Of a DNA stretch of 64,000 nucleotides, positions 43,421-52,196 are shown piece after piece; within the stretch, counting starts at the first letter, position 1, and the number at the start of each line of letters is the position of its first letter. Position numbers and translations under genes: made by a program. This DNA is from Spirochaetota bacterium (GTDB taxonomy: Bacteria > Spirochaetota > UBA4802 > JAFGJZ01): NCBI GenBank assembly GCA_029554345.1, contig JAKPJF010000076.1, positions 1-64,000 of the forward strand, in the 5' to 3' direction. Under the pieces are notes generated by a model. It saw only the letters and a list, made by a program, of their open reading frames with translations, had not been told where the DNA came from and searched no databases.

Positions 43421-44352
43421 GGTACGTACCTGTATTCTATCAGTCCGTTATTTCCAGTAACCGAACCAAGCGGATTTTTCCCGAAAAATGAACCCATTCC
43501 TCCGAATATAAGATCAAGCGCGGAAGAATTCTCGTCATAAAGCGGCGCGTCAGCCGGAAGCTTCGCGAGCTCTTTCGCTTTTTTCACAGCATCCTGAAAC
43601 GTACCTACAGAATCAACAAGTTTCATTTCAACTCCTCTTGAACCTGTAAACACCCTTCCGTCAGCGTATTGCTTAAAATCATCGATAGGAATATTTCTAC
43701 CAAGAGAAACATCCTTAATAAACTGATTGTAACAGTTATCAATCAAATCCTGAAGAAGAGCTTTTTCTTCATCGGAAAGATCACGTGAAGAAGAAAGAAT
43801 ATCCTTGTATTTGCCGCTTTTAATTACATTCATCTTAATGCCGAGTTTCTCAAAAAGCCCCTTGAAGTTAGGAGCTGCAATAATAACTCCGATTGAACCG
43901 GTCATCGTTCCCTGATTTGCAAAAATATGATTCGCCGCAGATGAAATATAATATCCGCCCGAAGCCGCCATGTCTCCCATTGATACCACAAGAGGTTTTT
44001 TCTGACGAAGCTCCATAAGCTTTTGAAATATTTCCTGAGTAGCTGCAACAGTTCCCCCGGGAGAATCGACTCTCAAAACAACCGCCTTAATATTATCATC
44101 GGCTGCAAGCTGGTCGATGCGCGCTATAACAGCTTCATGCATTGACATAGACGCGAAATGTCCCTCCGTGTCCGAACTTATCACTCCTGAAACTCTGACA
44201 ACACCGACTCCACGAGAGTCACTGATAGAAATATTTGATGATGAAGCTGAAGTTTTCCTCTGCATGGAAGTATTAATCTGAACTAGAGATAATACCATCG
44301 ACATCAGAAGAAAAACCAAAATAGCCACCAGAATTTTTCTGTTTTTATCCAT
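43417..44352 (-). CDS. sppA: signal peptide peptidase SppA
   Basis: Membrane-bound serine protease of 311 residues (short, SppA36K-type) that degrades released signal peptides. One N-terminal helix (ILVAILVFLLMSMVLSLV). Nucleophile serine in GDMAASGGYYISSAAN, substrate-binding VDSPGG, GTMTGSIGVI, and the catalytic lysine region KSGKYKDI. Second to the Yip1-like gene in the operon; the XRE-cupin gene lies 9 bases upstream, so the three may be one unit. Confidence 0.95.
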   Translation of the reverse strand: MDKNRKILVAILVFLLMSMVLSLVQINTSMQRKTSASSSNISISDSRGVGVVRVSGVISSDTEGHFASMSMHEAVIARIDQLAADDNIKAVVLRVDSPGGTVAATQEIFQKLMELRQKKPLVVSMGDMAASGGYYISSAANHIFANQGTMTGSIGVIIAAPNFKGLFEKLGIKMNVIKSGKYKDILSSSRDLSDEEKALLQDLIDNCYNQFIKDVSLGRNIPIDDFKQYADGRVFTGSRGVEMKLVDSVGTFQDAVKKAKELAKLPADAPLYDENSSALDLIFGGMGSFFGKNPLGSVTGNNGLIEYRYVP

Positions 44353-44361
44353 ATAATCTCC

Positions 44362-44931
44362 TTATCTGTGTGAAAAAAACCACGGTTTGCTGTCTACCCA
44401 TAGAACGACAGCCTTTTCCGCAGAATTGTTGATTACCCGATGATTCTTATGCGATTCAAATGAAATTGAATCGCCCTCTTCCATATCGTACCGTGAACCT
44501 TCAAGTTCAATCGTAAGTTTTCCTTTTATCAAGTAGGCGCATTCATAACCTTCATGAGAATACGGCTCAGTTCCAGTTGTTGAACCTGCCGGAAACTCGA
44601 TTAAAAGATATTCGAAATCATCAATACCCTGACTGATAAGATAATGTGTAACATCCCCGTCCGCAACAATCTTCTTATGAAAAGATTTTTTTGTCAGAGG
44701 AGATACGGGTGCTTTTACATTTGATTCGAACAAAGCCCCGATCGAAACGTCAAAATAATCGGCAATAGCCTTAAGTGTTGTCAGAGACGGAGAAGCTTTG
44801 CCGTTTTCAATCTGTGAAAGAAGACTTGGTGTAACATTGGTCTTTTCTGAAAGATCTTTTAGAGTTACCCTTCTGTTTTCACGGTATAGTTTAATTTTTC
44901 TGCCGAGCGCGGCAACTATTTCATCTGCCAT
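44362..44931 (-). CDS. XRE-family regulator with cupin domain
   Basis: Protein of 189 residues. HTH_3 domain at ~8-65 (LKDLSEKTNVTPSLLSQIENGKASPSLTTLKAIADYFDVSIG) and a C-terminal cupin (EPYSHEGYECAYLIKGKLTIELEGSRYDMEEGDSISFESHKNHRVIN) with metal-type histidines. Such regulators respond to small metabolites (for example polyamines or amino acids in PuuR-like proteins). Divergent from glgX with a 156-base shared region. Confidence 0.9.
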   Translation of the reverse strand: MADEIVAALGRKIKLYRENRRVTLKDLSEKTNVTPSLLSQIENGKASPSLTTLKAIADYFDVSIGALFESNVKAPVSPLTKKSFHKKIVADGDVTHYLISQGIDDFEYLLIEFPAGSTTGTEPYSHEGYECAYLIKGKLTIELEGSRYDMEEGDSISFESHKNHRVINNSAEKAVVLWVDSKPWFFSHR

Positions 44932-45029
44932 CCGAAACCTCTTTCACCTTTCTTTCAAACACACATTATTTTACAATTTCTTTTTGTTTCAGTGAATAAA
45001 AATAAGATACAATATAAACCAAAAAAGTC

Positions 45030-45057
45030 TTGCCATTATTCTATATCAATATACAAT
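45030..45057 (+). promoter_or_regulatory. glgX promoter
   Basis: TTGCCA (45030-45035), 16-base spacer, TACAAT (45052-45057); transcription would start about 24 bases before the glgX ATG. Confidence 0.6.
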
Positions 45058-45087
45058 CATACGGTTGTCCAAACCAAAGGGATTACA

Positions 45088-47226
45088 ATGACGAAAAACA
45101 GAGTTCAGCTGCCGGGATATCCTCTGCCCCTTGGAGCAAATATCGCAAACAAAGGTGTTCAGTTTTCGCTCTTCTCCCGCCATGCGTCCGATGTCTCTCT
45201 TATTCTCTTTGAATCACCTGAACCCGATTCGCCTTTCGAAGAGATTAGACTCGACAAGGAACTCAACAAAACAGGCGACATCTGGCATATTTGGATTGAA
45301 GGAATCACTGAAGGACAACTCTACGGATACAAAATTGACGGACCTTATAATCCGGAAAAAGGACATAGATTTAACAAATATAAACTCCTTCTTGATCCTT
45401 ATGCGCGCGCCGTAAGCGGAAATTTCGACTGGGTTCTTTCTGATCCTAGAGGATATGACGCAGACAGCCAGTTTAAAGACGCAATTTATTCAACCAAAGA
45501 CAGTACCGCCGGTGCTCCGAAGTCAATAGTCATCAATCACGAATTCGATTGGTTTGACAGACCTCTCAAAATTCCATTAACTGAAACAATTATCTACGAA
45601 ACTCACGTTAAAGGCTTTACCTTTCACGAAAGCTCATCAGTATACTCGCCCGGAACATATAAAGGACTGACTGAAAAGATTCCTTATCTCAAAGATCTTG
45701 GAATAACCGCCGTCGAACTTCTTCCGATTCAGGAATTCGATGAAAATGAAAATATCCGTAAAAATCCGTTAACCGGAGAGAAGCTTAAAAACTACTGGGG
45801 CTACAGCACTATGAGTTTTTTTGCTCCGAGAGGACGCTACTCTTCAAAAGGAGCGCTTGGAGAACAGTTCTACGAATTCAAGGAAATGGTGAGAGATTTT
45901 CACAATGCCGGAATAGAAGTTTTTCTTGATGTAGTTTTCAATCATACGGCAGAAGGAGATCAGACAGGTCCGACCATGTGCTTCCGCGGCATAGATAATT
46001 CAATTTATTATATGCTCGAAAGCGATAAACGCTATTACAAAAACTATTCCGGATGCGGCAACACCTTTAACTGCAATAATCCGATAGTCCGCGAATTTAT
46101 TATCGACTGTCTTAAGTACTGGGTAATCGAAATGCATGTTGACGGTTTCAGATTCGATCTCGCATCAATTCTCGGCAGAGACCAGGAAGGAAACATTCTC
46201 AAGAACCCTCCGCTGATAGAACGCATTGAATCGGATCCGATTCTAAGAAGTACCAAAATTATTGCCGAAGCATGGGACGCAGCCGGAGCATACCAGGTGG
46301 GGCACTTCCCCGGCAGATGGGCTGAATGGAACGGCAAATTCAGAGACGACATACGCAGATTCTGGAGAGGCGATGCAGGCACAGCCGGAGCATTCGCAAC
46401 AAGAATAACAGGAAGCTCAGATCTATATTCAACTGAAGAACGCTCTCCACTTCACAGCATTAATTTCATAACCGCTCACGACGGATTCACTCTGCGCGAC
46501 CTGGTTTCATTCAAAGAAAAGCACAATGAGGAAAACGGGGAAAATAACGCTGACGGTGAAAATCATAATATCAGCATGAACTTCGGCATAGAAGGAAATG
46601 ACGTCACCCCTTTCATTGAAAGAGAAAGACGGCAAATGATAAAAAATTATTTCGCTTCACTTCTTTTGAGTCAGGGAGTTCCGATGATTCTGGCGGGTGA
46701 TGAATTCTGCCGCACGCAGAAAGGGAATAATAACGCGTACTGTCAGGACAATGAAATATCATGGCTCAACTGGAAACTGCTTGAAACGAATCAAGAAATG
46801 TTTAATTTCGTTAAATCCCTCATTGCTTTCCGCAAAAAGCACACTTCTCTCAGGCGGAAAAAGTTTCTTACAGGCGGAAATTCTCCATATGAATCATCAC
46901 CGGATATTTCATGGCACGGAACTACTCCCGGAAAACCCGACTGGACTGATGAAACCGGATTTATAGCATGTCTTATCAACGGATTTTATTCAATACAGGA
47001 CTTCGCAAACCAGGATGCCGATATCTTTATGGCATTTAATTCATCTAAATTCAACAGAAATACAACTCTTCCGGAATCACCTAACGGCGGTTCGTGGAAA
47101 AGAATAATGGACACTTCGCTTGAAAGCCCCGACGATTTCTGCCTTGAATGTTCAGCACGGATAACCGAAAAGAAATATCTCGTGAAACGTTATTCATCTG
47201 TTCTTTTCATTTCTGAAAGAAATTAG
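45088..47226 (+). CDS. glgX: glycogen debranching enzyme GlgX
   Basis: GH13 isoamylase-type enzyme of 712 residues that cleaves alpha-1,6 branches of glycogen or limit dextrin. CBM48 at ~5-130, then the GH13 core with nucleophile Asp in VDGFRFDLAS, acid/base Glu in IIAEAWDAAG and the third Asp in FITAHDGFTLRDLV. Also GNNNAYCQDNEISWLNW, typical of GlgX. ATG at 45088 follows AAAGGGA; the frame is open upstream to 44992. No signal peptide. Likely degrades internal glycogen; the amylase and double-CBM protein lie at 51-53 kb. Confidence 0.95.
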   Translation: MTKNRVQLPGYPLPLGANIANKGVQFSLFSRHASDVSLILFESPEPDSPFEEIRLDKELNKTGDIWHIWIEGITEGQLYGYKIDGPYNPEKGHRFNKYKLLLDPYARAVSGNFDWVLSDPRGYDADSQFKDAIYSTKDSTAGAPKSIVINHEFDWFDRPLKIPLTETIIYETHVKGFTFHESSSVYSPGTYKGLTEKIPYLKDLGITAVELLPIQEFDENENIRKNPLTGEKLKNYWGYSTMSFFAPRGRYSSKGALGEQFYEFKEMVRDFHNAGIEVFLDVVFNHTAEGDQTGPTMCFRGIDNSIYYMLESDKRYYKNYSGCGNTFNCNNPIVREFIIDCLKYWVIEMHVDGFRFDLASILGRDQEGNILKNPPLIERIESDPILRSTKIIAEAWDAAGAYQVGHFPGRWAEWNGKFRDDIRRFWRGDAGTAGAFATRITGSSDLYSTEERSPLHSINFITAHDGFTLRDLVSFKEKHNEENGENNADGENHNISMNFGIEGNDVTPFIERERRQMIKNYFASLLLSQGVPMILAGDEFCRTQKGNNNAYCQDNEISWLNWKLLETNQEMFNFVKSLIAFRKKHTSLRRKKFLTGGNSPYESSPDISWHGTTPGKPDWTDETGFIACLINGFYSIQDFANQDADIFMAFNSSKFNRNTTLPESPNGGSWKRIMDTSLESPDDFCLECSARITEKKYLVKRYSSVLFISERN

Positions 47227-47242
47227 GTATTAATAGGTGTTT

Positions 47243-47881
47243 ATGAAAGAAATTGATTTTTCAAACTGGAAGCGCCGTGAACATTTCGCTTTTTTTCACA
47301 GAATGGATTATCCTCATTTCAACGTGTGTTTTGATCTTGATATAACAGGTTTTGCCGGTGTAATCAAAGAAAAAAACTTTCCATTTTATTTTTCAATGAT
47401 ATATCTATCAACTTTAAGCGCCAACCTAGTTGAAGAATTCAAGTTCCGCATCCGGGACGGAAAGGTGTTTCTACATGAATCGCTGACACCGTCATTTACT
47501 TACATGGACGGCAAAAACACAGAAGATGATCTTTTTAAAATGGTTACAGTTGAAATAAACGGCGACTTAAATAATTTTATTGAACTTGCTTCAGCAAAAT
47601 CAAAAAATCAGAAAGAGTATTTCATAGCAAGCGACTTCGCGAATAGAGATGATTTTATATACTACACTTCTCTGCCGTGGATTTCATTCACTCATCTGTC
47701 CCACACAATAAATCTAAACAAGAATGACTCCGTTCCGAGATTATCGTGGGGCAAATATTACGAGCGCGATTCAAAAATTTATCTGCCTTATTCAGTTCAG
47801 GTTAATCATGCTCTTGTTGACGGAATTCACATCGGAAGATTTAAGGAAACACTCGAGAATCAATTAAACAGTTTCAATTGA
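47243..47881 (+). CDS. chloramphenicol acetyltransferase-like protein
   Basis: CAT-fold acyltransferase of 212 residues. Catalytic HxxxDG in VNHALVDGIHIGRF; N-terminal WKRREHFAFFHRMDYPHFNVCFDLDIT and the SFTHL/PRLSWGKYYERDSKIYLPYSVQ core match type A CATs. It acetylates chloramphenicol or another small alcohol/amine. Located 16 bases after glgX and probably read through from it, an odd context for a resistance gene. ATG at 47243 with AGGTG; GTG at 47237 possible. Confidence 0.85.
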   Translation: MKEIDFSNWKRREHFAFFHRMDYPHFNVCFDLDITGFAGVIKEKNFPFYFSMIYLSTLSANLVEEFKFRIRDGKVFLHESLTPSFTYMDGKNTEDDLFKMVTVEINGDLNNFIELASAKSKNQKEYFIASDFANRDDFIYYTSLPWISFTHLSHTINLNKNDSVPRLSWGKYYERDSKIYLPYSVQVNHALVDGIHIGRFKETLENQLNSFN

Positions 47882-47910
47882 TACGGCAGAAAAAGCCGTA
47901 ACAATTGAAA
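47872..47910. terminator. bidirectional terminator between CAT-like and FlcA genes
   Basis: Stem TTTCAATTG/CAATTGAAA with inner ACGGC/GCCGT and a seven-base loop. It overlaps the last codons of the CAT-like gene. Confidence 0.75.
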
Positions 47911-47922
47911 TTCAATTAATCT

Positions 47923-50900
47923 CTATATTCTCATGTCCTCTCTGTATATTTCAAGCGAATACGGGATATTGTCATTAATGAGAGGCTCAACCTCTTCGGT
48001 TCTCTGCTTGAAAGAACGTCCGAGATTTACGCGTGAATATTCACTTTCAGTTCCGAGTTTCTGCGCATACTCGATCGACTTCCAGTATGCAAGACTTGAT
48101 TTCGCCTCATTATTCTGAAGCTGATATACCGCACCGAGATTATTATAGGAAGCCGCAAGAGTCTCGTAAATTTTAATGTGATTTGTCGCACGGTTATCAA
48201 CTTTTTTGATTCTGTCAGCATCAAGTTCAAAAACAGAAATGACTTTAGTATACTGAGCTTTTGCTGAATCAAGATTATTAAGTCTGAGAAAAACATTTCC
48301 GAGAGAAAACATCAGCTCCGGAGATCTCGCGAAATCATCATACAGATTCATCCACTGGGAAAGCGCATCCTCATACAAACGGTTCATATAGTAAATGCGG
48401 CCGAGATTATAATGAAGCTCTGATGATTCGTATGCATTATCAAGAGCCTTCTGATACTTGTTCTGCGCGATAGAATAATTTTCCATTTTGTCTTCAAGTC
48501 TGTCGACGTCTTCGCTTTCAAGCGAGTCGAGATCGGTTTGTTCGAGCTTAATCTTGTCAAAGAAATAGTAGAAAAGATTTCCTTCGAGAGCGTAGGTCTT
48601 GCCTATCGATTCGGTTTCCTTGTAAAATTCTTCATATGTAAATTCAGGCTGTGTCTGATAGGCACTCTCAGCTGCACGCAGATATTTATATGATTTAACG
48701 GGATCTTTCGTCATATAATAAAATTCACCGAGAAGAGCGAGCGCACCGAAATACTTCTCATTATTTTTTTCTGCGTGTTCAAGAGCAGTAAAAAGATAAT
48801 TCTCCGCGAGCTTCGGATTTCTCTGCAGAATAGCCATTTTCGCATACTGAAGATACAAAGGAGGATAATTCGCATCACGTTTCTTCAACGCCTTAAGTAT
48901 ATCCGCGACAACAGGAAAAGGATTATCATCAAAATCTTTGAGACGAGGTGACTGAATTCCGAAATCAATTCTTACATTATTCTTTTCGTCTGCCTTTTTG
49001 CTCATCACATACCATGCGGCCTTGGCAAGAAGCGGACTCGGAACTTCCGGAAGAAGATCCTTGTCGCGCATTTTTACATAGAGGTCAATTGTCTCGGCAA
49101 ATGCGTCGCGCTCGATAAAAAGATTCATCAGTCCCGAATATCCGACAGGAGAATCAGGAGCTTTCTTGATGATATCTTCGAAATACTTGCGGGCTTTTAG
49201 AAACTGGCCTTGATAGAAATAAGCGTTTCCTATTCCGTAAAGGGAAGTTATATCATCCGGATTCTTATTATTTGCCTTACGGTAAAAATCAAGCGCAACA
49301 TCAAGCTGTGTATCAACTTTATCTATCGGTTTTGTTATTTCATAATAATAACGTTTCAAATGAGGCTTCAGTTCGTTAAAATAACGTGCAGGAACCTTGG
49401 AATAAAAATAACCTAGATTATTGAGAATATCATATTCGATAAAATTATCTTTCTCGGCTATTTTGTATCCTCTGTTGAGTTTATCTATGGAACGGTCATA
49501 TTCTTTTTTATCAAAATAGGCGCGTCCGTAGGAATTATAACCGTAAAGATAATCTTTTTTATACTTCGCATCAACCTCGCGGAAAAATTCTTCCGCCTTG
49601 GCATAATCTTCAGTTTTAGGATCATTATTTCTGCGGATCAGCTCAACACCTTTGTTGATAAGCCTTTTTGCCATAAAAGGTTTATACACATATTGATAAC
49701 CGAGAACCCCAAGCACTATAACCATAAGTCCCGCAATTGACATATTGCGGGTTCTTTTTAGAAGAATCTTCTGGCGTTCGCGCCCTTCCTGCGTATATTC
49801 TTCACGGGCATATATTCTTCTTCGCTGAACCGAATCGGAGCTTGAATCAATTACTATTCCGAGTTTTTCTTCAAGATAAGTCTGAACATCATCCTCACGC
49901 GCACCGTCAAGAATCATGTTAACGAGTTCGGATGTATCATCTTTGGAAAGCTTATCGTTGACTATAGTGTCTTTTACGGCTTTCATCAAACCGAATGACA
50001 TCAGTTTGAGCGCATTTTTCAATTTGCGCATTTCATGCACAGTCAGATCAAGGGCATCCTCGTCAGTTTCAGGTGCCGGGATATAACCGCGTGAATTCAT
50101 TTCAGGAGCGGATGTTCTTACAACATCGTCAATAGCATCGATGTTGTCGATGCCGGAACCCATACCTGAAAAGGAATCTCCGCCGGAAACTTCATCTGAA
50201 CCGAAAGAAATATCTTCCGAAGAAGCACCTGGTTCATCAAACGATGAAGAAAAATCAATCTCAGGAAGTTCATCCATATCAGCAGTCTGAACATCTGCTT
50301 TGCCGCCGATGTCGATATCGGACAAATCCGGTCCCGAAAAATCTGCAGATCCGTCGAGCGAAACTCCGCCCAGATCATCGGATGAAACAGCATCCGTAAA
50401 AGACGGCATTTCATCGGAAGAAGTTTCTTCCGATGAAAATTGATCATCCAGTGAAAAATCAGATGAAGAATCCGTAAAAGTATCTTCTCCGCCTACGAAT
50501 ATATCCTTTGATATATCCTGATCATCGACTGCGTCAGGTTCATCTTCAAGCAAAGACTCAATCTGTCCTTCAGCAGTACTTGTATCTATTTTCTTTTTAA
50601 ACTTTGAGGCAATTCTATCTTTTAATGACTGAAATTTTCCTGCACCCGATGGTGCTTCAACCGGACTCGGCGTTTCATCAAAACCAAACGAAGGCTCGGC
50701 AGAATCAGATTCTCCTCCGAAATCAATATCAGGAAGACCATCTGAAACAGTTTCTTCAGCACCGAATGCAGAATCATCAATACCGGAAAATGAAGTATCA
50801 CTTTCAGCTTCGGAAAATGCATCAGAAGCTGAGAAATCATCCTGATCCTGAAAATCAAATGACGGTTCCGGCTCATCCTCAATTTCAACCATTGAAGTGA

Positions 50901-51093
50901 TATCCTGAATCTCACCGGAAGTATCAGAAACATCCTGAAAACCGGATGGTGCGCTGAAAGCCTGGCTTGGAGCAGCCGTATCATCGGTTTTTTTGCGTGA
51001 AGCGGCACCGCCGGGCAATACACCCAGTATACGCTCTATTTCAGCAGCTTCTTCAGGCGTTATCGCCGCCGTTTCTTTATACTTTTCAGCCAT
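47923..51093 (-). CDS. flcA: TPR protein, likely flagellar collar protein FlcA
   Basis: Protein of 1056 residues. Residues 1-~340 are acidic and low-complexity (DISSFDE/S-rich, probably disordered, cytoplasmic), followed by a helical region, one membrane helix at ~450-470 (MSIAGLMVIVLGVLGYQYVYKPF), and a ~580-residue periplasmic part with many TPR-like repeats (NSYGRAYFDKKEYDRSIDKLNRGYKIA, LYGIGNAYFYQGQFLKARKYFEDIIKKAP, HYNLGRIYYMNRLYEDALSQW). This layout fits FlcA, which builds the collar of spirochaete periplasmic flagella. The assignment is by architecture and remembered similarity to the spirochaete protein. No other flagellar gene is adjacent. Confidence 0.75.
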   Translation of the reverse strand: MAEKYKETAAITPEEAAEIERILGVLPGGAASRKKTDDTAAPSQAFSAPSGFQDVSDTSGEIQDITSMVEIEDEPEPSFDFQDQDDFSASDAFSEAESDTSFSGIDDSAFGAEETVSDGLPDIDFGGESDSAEPSFGFDETPSPVEAPSGAGKFQSLKDRIASKFKKKIDTSTAEGQIESLLEDEPDAVDDQDISKDIFVGGEDTFTDSSSDFSLDDQFSSEETSSDEMPSFTDAVSSDDLGGVSLDGSADFSGPDLSDIDIGGKADVQTADMDELPEIDFSSSFDEPGASSEDISFGSDEVSGGDSFSGMGSGIDNIDAIDDVVRTSAPEMNSRGYIPAPETDEDALDLTVHEMRKLKNALKLMSFGLMKAVKDTIVNDKLSKDDTSELVNMILDGAREDDVQTYLEEKLGIVIDSSSDSVQRRRIYAREEYTQEGRERQKILLKRTRNMSIAGLMVIVLGVLGYQYVYKPFMAKRLINKGVELIRRNNDPKTEDYAKAEEFFREVDAKYKKDYLYGYNSYGRAYFDKKEYDRSIDKLNRGYKIAEKDNFIEYDILNNLGYFYSKVPARYFNELKPHLKRYYYEITKPIDKVDTQLDVALDFYRKANNKNPDDITSLYGIGNAYFYQGQFLKARKYFEDIIKKAPDSPVGYSGLMNLFIERDAFAETIDLYVKMRDKDLLPEVPSPLLAKAAWYVMSKKADEKNNVRIDFGIQSPRLKDFDDNPFPVVADILKALKKRDANYPPLYLQYAKMAILQRNPKLAENYLFTALEHAEKNNEKYFGALALLGEFYYMTKDPVKSYKYLRAAESAYQTQPEFTYEEFYKETESIGKTYALEGNLFYYFFDKIKLEQTDLDSLESEDVDRLEDKMENYSIAQNKYQKALDNAYESSELHYNLGRIYYMNRLYEDALSQWMNLYDDFARSPELMFSLGNVFLRLNNLDSAKAQYTKVISVFELDADRIKKVDNRATNHIKIYETLAASYNNLGAVYQLQNNEAKSSLAYWKSIEYAQKLGTESEYSRVNLGRSFKQRTEEVEPLINDNIPYSLEIYREDMRI

Positions 51094-51341
51094 TAATTAT
51101 TTCCATAAAAGAGACATAATCACAATGATAAACTACTTTCAAAAAATCAATACCTTTTTACATGAGCTCTTAGCCAATAAGACCTTATTCGTTTAATTAT
51201 CGGAAAAATTATACTAAAAATTGAGATTAAACGCATTCAGTCTTTATTCTGGCCGAATTCTCATGTTTTTGAATCATAATCCCGAAATTATAATATATTC
51301 CCGTAACCGGGCAAATTTTAATTCGGCGGAAAAGCCTTTTT

Positions 51342-52076
51342 ATGAAAAAATATCTTATTATACTTCCTTTGCTCTTTATTGCCGGGATAAACGCGCAATC
51401 TGAACCGGATACCTCATATGAATACTCTCTGAAAAATTTGAAGAGTTCGATTGCTCCTTATGCTGCAAAACTCATTCTTGATAATAACGGTCAAAGTACC
51501 AATGTTTCGCTGAAAAAAGGAACTGTTTTCACATATAAAAACCGTTCCTGCAAAAAAGCATACATTGCCGGAGATTTTTCCGGATGGAAGAAGATCAGCA
51601 TGAAGCGCGGAAAATACGGTGTCTGGTATTATTTTCTCGCAGAATATGACAGAAAAGAAATTTTCAGATACAAGTTTTTCATCGACGGCATATGGACTGC
51701 AGATCCGATGAGCGAAGAAGTAGAGGATGACGGATATGGTTCTACCGTTTCTAAAACAGCTGCACAGTCAACCGGCGAAAATAAATTCGTTTCGTATAAA
51801 ATCATAAAAGAAGGAAAAAAATCTTTTGTTGAATTCAGAATTTTTAATCCTTCCGCTTCGTACGTTTCAATTGTCGGAGATTTCAACAGATGGAATCCGG
51901 AAAACGATGTTCTTTTCCGTGATGATAAAAATATATGGCGCATAAAAAAACACCTGCCCAAAGGACAGTACCGTTATTCATACGTCATTGACGGAGAATG
52001 GAAAACCGACACATATAATCCGCAGTCAAGCTCGAATCCTGCCGGAAGACTCTGTTCATTAATCATAATAAAATAA
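51342..52076 (+). CDS. secreted protein with two glycogen-binding (CBM48-like) domains
   Basis: Protein of 244 residues: signal peptide (KKYLIILPLLFIAGINAQSE), then two AMPK1_CBM/CBM48-like domains, first KKAYIAGDFSGWKKISMKRGKYGVWYYF...YKFFIDGIWTADP, second ASYVSIVGDFNRWNPENDVLF...YSYVIDGEWKTDTYNP. No catalytic domain. It probably binds alpha-glucan in the periplasm or at the surface, or has become a structural domain. Followed by the amylase gene after 120 bases with its own promoter. Confidence 0.85.
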   Translation: MKKYLIILPLLFIAGINAQSEPDTSYEYSLKNLKSSIAPYAAKLILDNNGQSTNVSLKKGTVFTYKNRSCKKAYIAGDFSGWKKISMKRGKYGVWYYFLAEYDRKEIFRYKFFIDGIWTADPMSEEVEDDGYGSTVSKTAAQSTGENKFVSYKIIKEGKKSFVEFRIFNPSASYVSIVGDFNRWNPENDVLFRDDKNIWRIKKHLPKGQYRYSYVIDGEWKTDTYNPQSSSNPAGRLCSLIIIK

Positions 52077-52092
52077 TAAGAATAGCATTAAG

Positions 52093-52143
52093 TTATTACA
52101 AAATACATCTAACTGAATTGACCCAAAATGTATTTTGTAATAA
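52093..52143. promoter_or_regulatory. 16-bp inverted repeat overlapping amylase promoter
   Basis: Arms TTATTACAAAATACAT (52093-52108) and its exact complement (52128-52143), 19 bases apart. The right arm covers the spacer and start of the -10 box, the left arm lies just upstream of the -35 box, an ideal layout for repression. It could alternatively form a hairpin ending the preceding transcript, but no T-tract follows directly. Confidence 0.65.
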
Positions 52144-52146
52144 TAT
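52118..52146 (+). promoter_or_regulatory. amylase promoter
   Basis: TTGACC (52118-52123), 17-base spacer, TAATAT (52141-52146). Start of transcription near 52153, about 44 bases before the gene. Confidence 0.7.
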
Positions 52147-52196
52147 TATTGCTTTTTTATTTATTCCGCCTCAAAATATGATTTATCGGGGGACAT

